The notes beneath the pieces were generated by a model. It was not told the origin of the DNA. It worked only from the letters and a program-made list of their open reading frames with translations, and made no database searches. Of a stretch of DNA of 64,000 nucleotides, positions 1 through 14,000 are shown piece after piece (within the stretch, counting starts at the first letter, position 1; each line of letters begins with the position of its first letter). Location: assembly GCA_007258455.2 (NCBI GenBank), contig VDFB02196042.1, forward strand, positions 29,669 to 93,668. Direction: 5' to 3'. This DNA is from Sequoia sempervirens. Taxonomy: Eukaryota; Streptophyta; Pinopsida; Cupressales; Cupressaceae. A program made the position numbers and the translations under genes.

Positions 1-48
1 GGATGGGTGACCTCCCCGGACGGACCAGTGCTTCACCTCTGTGAGCAT
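1..48 (+). repeat. 5S rRNA-like fragment at the left edge
   Basis: The window opens with GGATGGGTGACCTCCCCGGA, followed by a G-rich stretch and a TGCTTCACC-like end. This closely resembles the 3' third of plant 5S rRNA, which runs GGATGGGTGACCTCCCGGGA and ends in TTGCACC. The 5' two thirds would lie outside the window. The copy is imperfect (an extra C, altered end), so it is not a functional 5S gene. 5S-derived sequence in plants is typically carried by Cassandra-type TRIM LTRs or 5S-derived SINEs; which one applies cannot be seen here. Confidence 0.4.
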
Positions 49-59
49 CACCTAGATGC

Positions 60-3000
60 AATGAGTGCTAAGTGGACCATTCGATATCATGAGAGATGGG
101 TTCTTGTTGAACCACTACTCATGAAACATGGGTCAATGAGTTTGACTCGAAACTACACGGTTGAATCCTGATAGCAATATCATAATTTGACACGCTGTGG
201 AAAAATACCTCCTACTTATCAAAATAAATACTCTTCAATCCTCAACACATAATCAAATAAAATACTATTCACACAAATAATAAGTGAAAGTAAATCTACC
301 ATGAATGAATTTCACACCTAAAAAAGGAAAATGTCTCAATCCAACACCATAATAAGTGAATGTCTCAATCCCAAGCAATAAGAAATGAGTGCATTGGCCA
401 AAAAAGAATACCATTTCTCATCTTCACTCGCTATTTGCGGGCCACGATGGAAGCATTGGGCCGAAAACGCATCTCCACATTGGCTGCTTTTACGACGTTC
501 TAAACAAGAAAGCCCATTTTTTAACAAATAAATGTTCAGAGATATTAGAGAGAACGAAAATTGAGCATCTCCAGTGCTCCAAGATTTCATTGTTTTTAGC
601 TTTGCAACCAACCCAATTTGTTTCTGCAAAAATGCTTTTATAGATTGCCTGCACAATTACTTGAACACATGAGACAAAAGTCTCTGCAATTGCAATTTAA
701 CAGGTATGCTATTGTTCAGGGTCTACACTAAAACTGCAAGGCCTCTTTATATAATGATGTTTGCAGGTGCGGTTTAAGCTATTTCGGTATTCTTATTTAT
801 TTGTGTGTGCAATAAGTGTTTTACATTAGAATTCGAGGTAGATCAACGCGTTTAAGGCCCTGTAAGTTGTACGGCATACAAGTAGTTTGCTTGTGTTGTT
901 TTTGTGGATCTTGGGGTTTGCCTGCAAGGTATATTGACCCCATTTTGACCTAGCACGAGGGTTTTTTGTTATTGTAGATTAAATGAATCAGCTTTAGTAT
1001 TCCCAAATGTTGTCGAGGTAATTTTGTTTTCCTTTGTTAGTCTCGGCTGAGGTCATGGGCAACCATTAATGGCGTGTGAGGTATATTTTTGGACTACAAT
1101 CATAAGTTTGTAAGCGTGGGTCACTCTGTAATATGGTTACCCCCAATACCGCTACGTTAAAACTGCAGTTAAAATTTGAGTAAGTGAATTGAACCCGGGT
1201 CATGCTTGTATAATCAATAGTTTTTTCCATCACCATTACCATTACACGGCACCTGGGGACAGGCGTTGAGTAACCTAATTTAGTCAAGTCTTATTTGCAT
1301 TTATAGATAACAGCAGAATGCGTGCAGCTATCATTATATAGCTATTTGAGTTGTCTTTACCAGGGCCACTCTCCTTGTTGAGTAACTTAATTTTAAATAT
1401 AAGATTTATCTTTTGAGCATGTCAGTTCATACATGATTGTGTTAAGGTAATCTGAGAAACCACTTAGTCTGTGAAACAACTCAACCTAATCTTGACTGAA
1501 CAATAGTTGAAGTTCTACATTCACTTACAGTTTCTGTGATTTAATCTGTTTAAAAATATTTGCCAATGTATTTGGATATGTATAAAAGTGTCCGACTCCG
1601 TAGTCTATGGTTTAGGCAGATTTTCAAGGCTCGTTTTTTCTCGTTACCTTGGTCTCGAGGTTGTAATCCAAAGGATGCAATATATGAACTGGTGTCTATA
1701 TGTATTGATTAAACTGAAAAAAATGTTTCTTTGGTTCCACAATGGGGTTCTGATATGTCATGTTGATGTGCTGTATAGGGTGTAACCTTAAAAATCGCTT
1801 TTAGTTTTAACTCTGTGCAAAGTGACACTTCCTCACACTGACAAAGAAAGTACTGTAATTTTGATAAACTTATTTCACCATTATGAAATCAAACATTGAT
1901 TATCAGTTTTTGAGCTAGCTTGTTGGGTATTCAAAAGGAAAAGTTCAAAATGGCCACTATTTCGCCACATTTAATTCAGATGATTTCTGAAAAGAATTTG
2001 TTAATAGATTGTTGTGGAAAGTGAAAAAATATACAGTTTAGACGTTAATCAACTTTAGGGCCATTTCACAGTGGTTAATTTCTCACAATAAATAAAATAA
2101 TTGTGAATCAAATTTTCGAGATAATTTGGCATGATATGTAAACTAGGTATCAAGCCTGCTTTAAGAATGCACTGAAACCTGCAGAAGACAATAACATACA
2201 GTTGACTGTTTTTTCTTTTTTCTTTTGTTGAAGAGGAGAATCAGTAATTCCGCTTTTCAAAGGGTTGCCTCTATAACAGCTCCCCTGCCTCAGTTAACTT
2301 AAACTGCCTGGAAATGACAAACAGGGGCCCAGGTTTTGAATAGCTGACATTCCACTGGCAAGTCACTCATGTAAGCTAGTACTTCTATTGGCCAGACCCA
2401 ACATGCAGTTGACTTTTTTCTTAGTAGATTAACTTAACACAAACTAGATTGGAACAGAAATAATTGCTTTGAAAATTTATTTAGACATGTATGTGCTGTG
2501 TAAAGGGTGTATATTCTGTTTCAACTCACTGTAGTGTTTTACCGTTACTATGGCTATCTGTAATGATTACTACAATATTCATGTTCAGTACATTATACTT
2601 TAGTTAAAATGTTTTTTCTTTGATCGCTACCATCTAATAGTTGGACATTCCACCTGTACCTTTATCATATAAACTATTTGCATAGAAAACAAATTTAGTT
2701 GAGTTGTTAGGAAATGCTTTTCTAGTTCTACATGGTGATCTCAACATTTTTTAAATTAAATTTGAGTCATGAAGTTTGGAGTGAATTGCGAGTTGTTTCT
2801 ACTCGACATCTAGACACAATGTCAGAATACCAGAAAATAATGCTGGCTACACTAGCACTTACACATAAACCATAAAGCACTTGTATCAAAACCCAATAAT
2901 GTGTACAGATTGCCATGGGTGGACCTCGATGTTGACTGTTCGCAAGGCATTCTTTTCTGTACCTCAATTAACTTCTCTAGACTATGTGGCCTCAGCAAAC

Positions 3001-5780
3001 CTATACCAAAACATTAATCACATTAATAATAGTTAAATTGTTAATTTATTATACAGATATTTATACAGATATATCCACAAGACAAGTATAGGCATCTGCC
3101 TCAGGGGTGACCTACAGATATTCTCTAAGAAATAATTTTTTCAACATGTGACGTTATTTAGGCATCATTTCCCCAATGATGGTTTATATTCACTACTCAA
3201 ACAAATAGAATAAATTAGATGTCAATAATAACTGTGCTGACCTGAATCTAATATGCTGTCCTCACTCCTTGTTGGTCGAAAGATAATTTTTTTAACTTGT
3301 AATGTGCATTTGATGAGGTTCATTAATGAGTGCTTCTGTGTGTTGACGTGAACTTAGTCAGCAACACATCTTAATTCATAAATAATGTCTTCATTTCTAA
3401 GTTGGCTAGTAGAAAAATAGTCATGTTAATGCACAAAATTGTTAGAGATTTCATGATAGATTTGATGGTGATGTCGTAAACAGTAATGATTGTGTCGTCA
3501 GACTTTCTTTTGTCTAGCTTCTGTGTTTTGCCTCCTCTTTGGTCTGAAGCAATTCTCACATTTGACTTTGCAACTAAAGTCTTGTTTTCATAGAGAGGGA
3601 GTGCTCAAGGCCATAATAAGATAGGATATTTATTTTGCATTTGTTAATATTTATGGTATTAGATGTCTGAATCTAGGATGAGTGAATCATATTTTGTAGA
3701 GTTCAATAGGAGTAAAATAACTAATAAGACATTAAAGGAATGTTATCCAGATGTTGTGTAAATATACTTGGGATTTAAGTCAATTTGAGTCAGAGTAGTT
3801 TGTAAGGTTACATACAACTGGCTAAGTCACCCACCCATCATTTTTTGCTCATCTTGATGATAGATTACATAGTGTCCTCTGAAACATCAATACAAACAAA
3901 ATTCAGACAGTTTATTCCAGAAGCATTTCAATCATTACAATTTACAATGGAGTTGTCATTGCCAATTGTTGTAATTATTTATTCTCCATGTGATCCAAAA
4001 CCCAGTGGTGATTTGGGTGACAACATGCTAAAACCAAGTTCCATTGTGTTATGCGTGTTATCTATTACAGCAGCTAGAGTACTATGATAGAGAATGAAAA
4101 TAACCAATTAAAATGTAACGACAGATCATATTAATTTAGAAGCCTGCAATGTTTGTACGAAGATCAAAGAGTTTGAATGTGAAATTCACCCAAAATGGAA
4201 ACTGTGGAAGATGAAGAGATGGCTTGATGGTTACAAGGAGAGCAACCTCTTGCCTTCCGGTGGTTGATATTTTAGCTGCTGTCATTTTCTGTCAGCATTG
4301 CAGAATGAGAGTTGAAGGCTGTACCAGTATTGTTGGAAGTACATGCGATGAGTTAGGCTCTGTGGTTTCAGCCATGAGTTGTTGGTATCAGGACAAAGCC
4401 CATGGTGCATGCTGCATTCTGTTTGGTCTAACATAGTAATAATGTACAATGATCGGTCTCCTAGATCCTACTAGATCACACTGTTGAAATGGGTTGTCAT
4501 TGCCAGAGTTCTCCATCAGGAATATATTATCTATCATGTGTGAAGTAAGACCTTCATATTTGTTGGAAACCGTGTACATTTTTACAAACATCAACAAAGA
4601 CACATAATTTGTTGTTTTGTTAAATGAGGGTTTGATAGGGTCCCTCCCCCAGAATTTAGCAGCTCTTATTACAATAGGAGTCGCTAAAATTGGAAAGAAC
4701 TAAAAGGCCTTAACAAAGATGATAACAAAAATACCAACCCAGCCAGGTTGGTACAAGGAAGACCACCAAAATTACTACAACTAAACAAAACCCAACCCCA
4801 CAAGCCAAATCAGCAAGAGAGGCCTGGAGCAGATCGTCCTTGATCAACACATATGTGCCAGGCTCCAGGGAGGATCTGTGGTTAGCCTGGGAAACTCCAC
4901 TTTTTGAAATGGTGGGTAAATAATACACAGTAAAAATTTCAGATTTTCCAGAGATTCATTTCAAATGATAATCTGTGGATTATCCATCTTTAATGTTGAG
5001 TCTTACAGTACAATGCTAAATCAGTGTTTTTCTTGGATAGGTAGTGCGTAAGACAAGTAAGTTGTTCCACATTCTCCAACTGCTGGAGTTAAGCTGCAGA
5101 AGCCTCACAATGTGACAGGACATCTGACAAATTTTCTCCTAGCAAAACAACATCATCACTGGGAAGGATTCTGCTAATAATCCACCTTCTGGTAACAGTA
5201 TCAGGAACTCAAGCAACCAAATTTTGAATGAAATCTGTTGAAATAGATGCCCCCGTGCGAACTGCACCCAGGTTGTTATTCATCTTCCTCCAGAATTCAA
5301 CGAAGTGCAGAGCAGATATGTTGTGAATGCAGAATGTCTTCTTCAAATGGTAGTCTGAAACTGAGCTGCTATAAGAAATGCCATACACATATTGAAAGTT
5401 GGGTCCAAGTCCACATAAAATATGCATGGCCATGTAGGGTGCACTGCAATTGAAGATAGGGATGCAGGGCAGACGGTGTAGAAAGTATCTCGCAAGCATG
5501 TGAATGAGAAAAATTCTTCAGAGATCAAATTCACAAATACCAAAATATTGCTATAAGTAGGGTGCTGTTTGCTCATTTTGCATGGGCATAAAATCTGCTG
5601 CTGAAAATCATAGGATATTAAAACAAGGAGGAAATTTTTAAAAAAAGACCAACCATCTGATGAATGAACACATCTGCCACTGGTCTTGAACAAATATCCT
5701 CATCGCACATTATGCCAACCTAGCATGTCCTAATCCATCATGATTGCCTTCCATCCCATTAACTTGAAATGATGTCAAGG
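60..5780. other. No recognisable gene; AT-rich non-coding sequence
   Basis: Only short open frames of at most about 115 codons occur, with no motif I recognise and no sustained coding character on either strand. A gene fragment too decayed to recognise cannot be excluded. Confidence 0.5.
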
Positions 5781-5789
5781 ATCATCCCC

Positions 5790-6260
5790 TCTTGCATGAC
5801 TGGAGATGCCAAATATTTTTGCTTAAATCCCAAACTTTTATATCATTGGATATAATTTGATTCTTGACCCCATACATGGCAAAGTTGTTGAGTTTGTTAG
5901 ATGCCACATTGTCATCTCTATCACAATGCTTAAATAAGAAATATACAGTGATTTAAATTTCAATCAATTCCCAAGGTGGCTGTAGAATGCTGTTAAGCCT
6001 CCAAGTTGGTGTATACCTATATTTGATGGCATTATAATAACCATAGAGTTGTCCTCAATTATAATGTTGGGAATCCGTAGGTTGGCAACCAAAGATAGAC
6101 CAAGCACCAGAGTTTGAGCTTTAGCATCATTGTTTGATCCTGCCTTAAGTTTTTTTAAAGCTGCACAAGCAACTTTTCCTTTCAAATCTCTAATGAGGCA
6201 TCTAGCCCTGGAGAGGCCCAAATTACCTCTAGCCACTGCATTGAAATTCAGTTTCAGACC
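5790..6260 (-). pseudogene. RNase H domain relic of a non-LTR retrotransposon (RVT_3 type)
   Basis: Read on the minus strand, the segment starts with ARGNLGLSRARCLIRDLKGK, close to the plant LINE RNase H signature FDGASRGNPG...G...RD..G. It continues with an equivalent of the AEAQALVLGL helix and an IIIEDNSMVII strand (usual form IEGDSMVII). After a stop at 5964-5966 the tail continues, with FKHCDRDDNVASNKLNNFA matching the usual C-terminal CYREGNxVADxLA motif. No RT domain was found to its right, where it would be expected. The stop and the altered acidic residues mark it as dead. This is a 5'-truncated or decayed LINE fragment. Confidence 0.7.
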
Positions 6261-6744
6261 AGGAGTTTGGTGCTTCCCAGCTTATTTTTATCTCTGTTTG
6301 CTCTGTTGGAATGAACTCCTAACTTCCTAAGAATCCTTGAACAAGGGTGATCTAGCAAATTTTGATAGAAGACATTAAGAAGCTTTAATACTTTTAAAGT
6401 TCTTGGTTACAGACAAGTTAGTACTAGAAATATAACATTCCGATTGGGTACCATCACCATGGGTAAACCTAAAGAACATGTACTAGACATCCAAAGCTGG
6501 ATCTGGATTATCCATGTATCTCAAGAATCTCAAGGCACTGTATCTCAAGAATCGCATGTTTTATAGTGAGTTGAAAGGAGGATCCGTATCTGAATCCTTG
6601 TTGTAATTAAAGGATTTTAGTGATCCGTATGTCATGTTTCTCAAGCTTTGATCAATGCTAGTACATCAATGCATTAGACTAGAGGCAAAACAAAGATCAG
6701 ATGCAACTTTTAGGTAAACATTGGTTAAATCATGTGAAAAATGG

Positions 6745-7480
6745 ATGCCGTGTATTGGAGCACTTTTCTCCAAAGGATGGACACTTAATGTGTTTCAAAT
6801 TTTCAAGTCATGAAAAAGGGACAACTAATGTATTGGAGTGCTCCTTTCCATAGAGCATCCAACTTTAAGTGAACTTTACATGAAAAATGGTCCATAAGTA
6901 ACAAAGGGCGCTCCTTGTTGTAAGTTGTCCAATTTCAATTTGAAATTAGAACAAAAAGTGACTCGTGTAACCCTTGGAGCACTGCTAGTCATAAGTTGTT
7001 CAATGTCAACTTAAAACATAGCCAAAAGGGCTCATCTAATGTAATGGAGTGCTCTACTTCATACATGGGCAAAGCCAAATGAAAATCGACAGACAAAATA
7101 CCCATCTAGACCATGAGCATGCTCCTCTCCATTAAATGTCTTACTTTAAGTGGAAGTCAAGTGAAACTAAAAACAAAAGTGGACATGTAGTGTATTGGAG
7201 CACTCCTTATAAAGGTATGTTCAATCAAAACATAAAAAGTGCTGACCTAGACCTTTGAAGCATTCCCTTTCATTAAGTTGTCCATTTCCACTTGAAATTA
7301 AAAGAAAAAATGAACATCTAATTCATGGAGCACTCCTCTCTAAAGGGGTGTACAAGTCAACTTAAAAAAAATATAAAATATTGCCCCATAAGTGGTAAAG
7401 AGCGCGTTGCTAGAAAGGAGTCATAAATTTAAGTCTAAAACACAAAAAAGGAGTGCCTAGTGTTGTGGTGTGCTCCAAGG
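6745..7480. repeat. Degenerate tandem array, about 70-bp units with a palindromic core
   Basis: About eleven copies of a core related to GGAGCACTCC or GGAGTGCTCC recur at 61-84 bp spacing (near 6755, 6835, 6905, 6980, 7045, 7112, 7196, 7257, 7326, 7400 and 7465). Between cores are variants of AAGTTGTCCAATTTCAACTT and AACATCTAATGTATTGG. Units are heavily diverged. Both TG and CA forms of the core centre occur, and CG survives in two units. Confidence 0.75.
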
Positions 7481-10400
7481 GGAAGAGAGGACAAGTTTCA
7501 TACAAAAGAAATCAGCAAGTGTTCGCACAGCAAAGTCTGCTCTTCACTTATCCTTTCTTTTCAAGCTCCATTGAGGATTCTCTTTGATCACTTTCAGTGG
7601 GGTTTCAGTGACTCCACCTTTTTCCAACCTTCAGTGTCCATTGAAGGCATTTACATCAGGTTTTTCCAGCGGCTCGGTTGTAGATTTTCAGTTTTAGCAT
7701 TTTTTAAATTTCAGCCTTTGATCATCATTACAAAAGATGAACAACAGATTCTCAAATGTTTCAGCAGTGTTCAAATGATGGCACATCATTTGGCATTTAC
7801 AGCGGTTACCATAGGTTTTCAGTCACCAAAACACATATACAATAGTTTGACAAGATACTGAAATTTTTATCATTTCCTTCATTTTTCATTCAAGGTGATT
7901 CAGGGTGCTTGGTCTGATTTTTACCAAAGGGAATTGTATGGAGGTTGTCAAAGAGCAAAGGATGAACTATCAGGGTTTCAAGTTTCTTTAGAGGAAACAT
8001 CATGATCAGAACGAAGGTGCTGTACTAGAATCACTGAGAGTAGCTAAGCCAACTATCAGATTGTTTATTTTAGGCCATTGCTATTATTGGAGGATGACTA
8101 TTCTGAGATGATCTCTTAGAAGATTTATTCAGAAGCATCTTATTTTAGGATTTCTCATATCACACAATCTATTCTTGACAATCTTGTATTTAGGGCTTGC
8201 TTGGATTGCAAGCAAACCATTTTAAGCATAGGAACTTCAAATTGCTTTTCTTTCAAATTGCTTTTCATTTTATCTTGAATAAATTGCATGCAAAATATTT
8301 GTAAAAATGCTTATAATTAAGTGCTATATGCACTTAGACTTGGATGCAATGATAAATTTTATGCCTGCTTGCTGCTAAGATTATTGTTAAATCTTTTGTA
8401 TGGTCTTGTGTATGTATTGATTTGTCAAATCAAATAGTCTTTCTTGAAAGTGCAAGCTTTACATTACAGGATTCATTGAAGAAGTTATTGTAGCTTTGTA
8501 CATGATAGCATCTAATTGGTTTGCTGAATCTTGTTTGTCATTTTCACTCCAATTCTTGTGTTTTACTCACACATTTTAGTCTCCATATCTAGTTAAAAAG
8601 AGTGAGCATTGCTAGCTGTTGTATGCATTCACTTTTAAGAGAAAAGATATAAAATTTTCTCAACTTGAGTAAAAATGTTGATAAGCCTTCTCCCCTTGCC
8701 CAAGAACAAAAGAACAGGTGTTGGTTTGAAGTTTATTTGAATTGCATACTGAAACCATTTGTTTAGAGTTATAGGATTTACTTTTTGTTACAAGAGAGTT
8801 TTCCCTTCTAATTTGAAGAAAGGTTTTACTTTACGTATGGTTCCGTTTTGTGTTGTCCTCAAAGGGACAAAATAAAATGCTAACAATAATCTGACTGGAA
8901 AATTTCTTGGCAGTTTTAGAAAAGAATGTACATAGGTGGCATATTACTTGTTTCTCCATTTCCTAAATTTTGGTGGGTCATACTATCATATATCTAACGT
9001 CATTTGTGTTTACACAACCATTCTTTCTCAGTTTTATGTATTTGAGTATTGACGTTTGTTCAGGTTTTTAAATAATGCAGTGTTTCTTTAATATCAATAT
9101 TCATGCATGGTATGCTAGGACAAGCAACATCTCACAGATACATACGATTGTGATGAAGCAGTAATTTTTTAATGTTAGAACAAGCTATATTAGGATTCTT
9201 CAACTATTCTTTGATGTTTGCTAGATCTTTTGAAGGTTCACTTTTTACTGGAGTGTATTTGGTTAAAATGAATAATATAATTGGAATTATGGTAGCTTGA
9301 ATCAGTTTCGTTGAACTTTATAAAGGAAATTGAGGCTTACTTTAAGATTGAACTATAAGATAAAGCTGAATTGATTTCTTTGCCAATGCAAAAATTCAAG
9401 GACATTTATTCAATAAAATTTCATCAAAAGGGAACATAACCTTTAGCAAAAACCAGTGTGAAGTGGCTTAGATATCTTTTTTAATGCCACTGTGGGAAGG
9501 AATCCTCATAAACCATAAACTAGAGGCTTCTCTTTTCATCCTTAACAGCAAAACGTTTTGATTCTCCAGTTCCTTGTATGTATGAATGTGTTTGGTAGCC
9601 AAGAAATTTGCTGAAGGGGAAGGTTGTAGAATTCATGTTTAAATTAGAGTGATAATGAGATCTCAAAGCAGTTGATATAATGGCCAACCATGATCTGTAC
9701 TGTTGTTTGGAGAATTGTATATCCAGGATGCTTGGTTTAACATTGTCTTTTTTCCTTAACTCAATGGAGATCTTACAATATTATACAAGAACATTATTCA
9801 CTTTCTCATGGGTCAAGAATATTTTAACGTTATTCTTTTCTGCATCATATGTCCAGATATCCAGTCAGTTTGGATTTATTCTCAAGATTTGGGCTATAAG
9901 GTTGAAGATGGGAAACTTTATACATATAATGCATCATGATCCTTTGGCAAGTTCTCCTGGTAGAAGTATTCTTTTTTTGACAGCACAATGCCAACGTTGA
10001 CAGGTAGGAGATTTTTTCATTGCAGGAAATACCAGAAGTTGAGTCAATGAACTTTATCCTCTCAAGTGCTCTCTGTTAGGTTTTTTTGAAAGCTAAAACT
10101 AGGGCTTTTTTGAAATAAATCAAAATTATTTTATCTGTTGCCATTTCATTATAATGTCTATGAGATGCTGAGTGTATTTCTGAAATTGTTTTCAGAACTG
10201 ATATATTTGTCTACACGGAATGCAGTTGGTAATTCTAACAGTTATTCCCAAGTTTCAGTGCATGGAATTGATGTTTGAATCTGAAAGTAGAACTTTTCTT
10301 GTTTGTTGTAATGTTTCAAGTGGTATTTACTTAAAAGAGTAACACATTTTCATATTCAATCTGTTTTTATATGAATCGAGTGTAATATGAAGGTTTAAGA

Positions 10401-10949
10401 ATCTAGTTGGAAGAATTTGCCAGAGCTTAAGCTGCACGTTTTCTCTCTTGAACAATATACAGTAATTATGCTTTGGATCAAAGTTTGTTTATTGTTGCAC
10501 TCAAAATTTCCTTCCCTAAAGTTTTATCTCCTTCCTTATGTTGGTGGTTCAGTTTTTTTTTGAGGCATTGTAAACAAAGTAACTGGGAGTGTCTGTTCTA
10601 GATTGATATCAGGATTCTGAAAGGATACCATTGTTTGGTGTTATTAGGTATTTAACAGTGGTGTTAGTTAACATTTACTTTCACTCAAACTATGGACATA
10701 ATTAAAGAATTGAAAGCAATTGAAAGCTGTCTTGTGGAAATTGATAAGCCCATTTATTTGACAAAGAAGAGCCAGAACTAAATGCTTATATAGAATCTTT
10801 TTGGAGTTACAGTTCTGTTTAGATTTTGCAGCATGTGCAGGCAACAATAATAAAATTTACGTGTGAAGCATCTGTATGGTGTGAAGAGGACACAATCTGC
10901 TAGTATTTTGTAGCTTTTCAATTCAAAGCTCTTAAAATCAAAAAGGAGT
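7481..10949. other. Region upstream of the RING-H2 gene; no gene recognised
   Basis: An open frame of 133 codons (+ strand, 7460-7861) begins in the last array unit and matches no family I know. The DNA there is rich in recurring TTTCAG, which suggests repeat origin. The rest is AT-rich and non-coding. The promoter and any 5' UTR exon of the gene may be here or further left, but no convincing TATA box or start site could be fixed. Confidence 0.45.
10832..10949 (+). other. Candidate 5' UTR part of the first coding exon
   Basis: A pyrimidine-rich stretch ends in TTTTGCAG at 10831, about 120 bp before the start codon. It looks like a splice acceptor, so the coding exon may begin at 10832 with an upstream non-coding exon elsewhere. 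This is inference only; no matching donor was located. Confidence 0.25.
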
Positions 10950-11072
10950 ATGGGAGCTTTATGTTGCTGTCCAAGCCAGGAAGACCTGGAAGAATATGCA
11001 TCTTATCCCAATGGATCCATTTATCAGAATTGCTTGTGTGTCAGGTGTTGTGTACACCGGATTCTAAGCATG
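10950..11072 (+). CDS. Exon 1 of the RING-H2 gene (residues 1-41)
   Basis: It encodes MGALCCCPSQ and continues to NCLCVRCCVHRILSM. The cysteine-rich order (CCC, NCxCxRC) matches the N-terminus of At3g02290-like proteins, which fixes the start codon. The donor GTATGC follows at 11073. The exon ends in phase 0 and joins exon 2 as SM-YSTAF. Confidence 0.9.
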
Positions 11073-14000
11073 GTATGCACACTTAAACCATTGATTCCAA
11101 ATATCCTTGTGATAAGTTCATGTTGTTTTTTCTTTGTTTTTCAGGTAGTGATGTTAATTTCTTGAGATTGGTTGTTTTATTCCAAATAAAAGATATTCAC
11201 TAAAACTATGAATTTCAATTTTTGTTGCATGCCTGAAGCTTTTTTTTTTCTTCTTGTTCTTGTTAAGGAGTTGGCAACTATATTTTTAATTTTTATCAAG
11301 TAGTATCTCTTTTGAATGGGGTGCCTATATTGTGTTTGTTATCATTCTTGTCAATGAATATAATGGGCAAGGAGAGAGGCAACGATTATTGTATTTAACT
11401 GTGTGGTTTCCCTTGTAAAATTTTAATGCTGTATGTTATGGTGGTGACTGTTTTGTATGATTAAAAAAAAAAGTTTATTATTTCTTAAAATTGATGATTT
11501 TTACCTTACCTATTAGAATTGTTTATTTTTGGTGCTTCTTTTGTGGACTGTTCACTGCATTAACTGTTGCGTGTTGTGTGTGATATGATATTGAAACACA
11601 AGGTTTATTATTACCTAAGTTCCTTAAATGCTATTTAGTTCTATTTATCTTCCGAGTTTTTTGAAAAAGTAAATTATTATCCTTCTTGAAGGTCAATATA
11701 TTTTGTATCCTGTTCTTAGCATTGAAGAACAGAAAGTCTATACCATCACAAGAAGCAAATATTCAAGTCTATTACATGTGACCTAATAAGCCAAGTAGTG
11801 GAACCATTCGAGTGGCATGCTTGGTGCTGTTGTAGTCACATGTGTGAGTTTTATGATCAGATATGAGTAAGCAGATTTTAATTTAAATTCAAGCAAATAG
11901 ACACAGTATATACCCTGGGAAAACCCTCCACTTGAGGGAGAAAAACCCAGCAAACTATATATCACTTATATATTGAATATAAATCAACAATGGTCTTTAC
12001 AATGAGGCCGATTACAAGGCCAAGAATGAGCACCAAAGCTTGATGCAATCTCAGATTATTATATTGCACTTTCTTGATAACAGATTCAGCCTCCTTGAAA
12101 CCTTCGATCTGCACTTGAAGCAATTCGTACTTCTCTATGAACTCGCACTATGAATGAAGGAATGAATGTGTTGATCGAATGAACAATGATCGACTTGAAT
12201 ATATACAAGAGGGAGAGAGAGATCGTGTCTCTTCAAGACAAGAAGTTGGCCTCAAGTATAAATGAATATGACTCTTCAAAAGGTGGCGAATCATCAAGTC
12301 GGCTTCAAATAATAATTAACAATAATTAAATGTTGTTTAAGTGAAGCGCCTCTTCACTCAAGATCGGACCTATAAATTAAATAGCCAATGAGGCTATATT
12401 TAATTTATGTCTTTAATAATCGGGTGGAAGGATGAGGCCCGAAGCTATTCTATCATCAACACTCCCTCTCAGTTAGGGAGGAATACTTCTAGCTAACCAA
12501 TCTCGTGAAATGACATCCACAATGGCTACACCCAAATGTGGAAAGAGCTCATCACGCAGTCACTGAACGTGATATCAGCCATCATGGCTGCTCCCATGTA
12601 TGGTAAAGCATATGTGCACAAGTGCCCATCACGAAATCACTCAACGTGATGTCGTCATCTCATCATGACATTGACCATGGCTACTCCCAAAGGGTGGAAA
12701 CAAGGGCTTTCACCTCAAATTTCTCATTAGACAAGGGCTTACACCTCAAATTTCTCTCATAGAGAAAATGCATTAAGCAATTCATAGAAGATCACTGAAG
12801 CTAAGTCTCCCTCTCAGCTAGGGCTTCATTCTCCACAATTCCAAGCTTGTCTCGAAAGTACACAAACTTTACTTTGGAGAGAGGCTTGGTGAGAATATCG
12901 GCTGCCTGCTCATCAGTGCTAATGTACTTCAATTGGATAGCTTTCTTCAATACCATATCTCTGATATAGTGGTATTTGATCTCAACATGTTTTGTTCTGT
13001 CATGAAACACTGGGTTGACAGAAAGCTTCACACAACTTTGATTATCACAATAAATGACAGTCGACTCCAATGATTGTCCAAACAATCTTGCAAGGAGCTT
13101 TCGAAGCCACACTGCTTCTCGAGCTGCCACACAAGTTGCAATATACTCGGCCTTTGCGGTGCTTAGTGCCACTAAAGACTGCTTCCTGCTACACCAGGAG
13201 ATCATTGCAGACCCCAAACTGAAGCAACATCTAGAGTTGCTCTTCCGATCAACAACACACCTTGCCCAATCAGAATCAGAATATCCATGCAGCTTCAAAT
13301 CCACACCGGAAGGATATCTCAAGCCATACCCAACTGTGCCACACAAGTATCTCAGGATATGCTTTGCCGCAACTAGGTGTATTTGCCTTGGTTCACACAT
13401 GAACTGACTAAGTGCACTCACTGCATAGCAAATATCTGGTCTAGTATTGACTAGATACATCAACGATCCAATCAACTGCCTGTACATAGTAGGATCCACC
13501 AGATCTGAACTAGCTGCAGCCTCTTTTAACTTCTAAAAATTGGTTTCCATAGGTGTAGACATGGATTTGCAATCCAGCATACCAAATCTCTTCAAGATGT
13601 CTATTGTATACTTCCCTTGACTCAGAATGATCTCATTAGGCCTCTGCCATACTTCTAAACCAAGGAAGTAATGCATGTACTTAAGATCCTTCATTTCAAA
13701 TTCAGAAGCCAACTCCTTGCGTTTGATAATGAGGTGTTCTTCTCCTGTAAGGAATAGATCATCAACATAGAGAACCAAGATCAAAGCCTCACCATTAATT
13801 ACCTTGAAGTACAGGTTTGAATTAGCATCATTCTTGGAGAAGCCCAATCTCAGTAGGAATCGATCAATCCTCTCATACCAAGCACGAGGAGCTTGCTTAA
13901 GGCCATACAAAGCCTTCTTCAATCTACAAACATGAGACTCCTTCCCATGAACCTCAAATCCATCAGGTTGCTCAATGTATACCTCTTCTTCAATTACACC

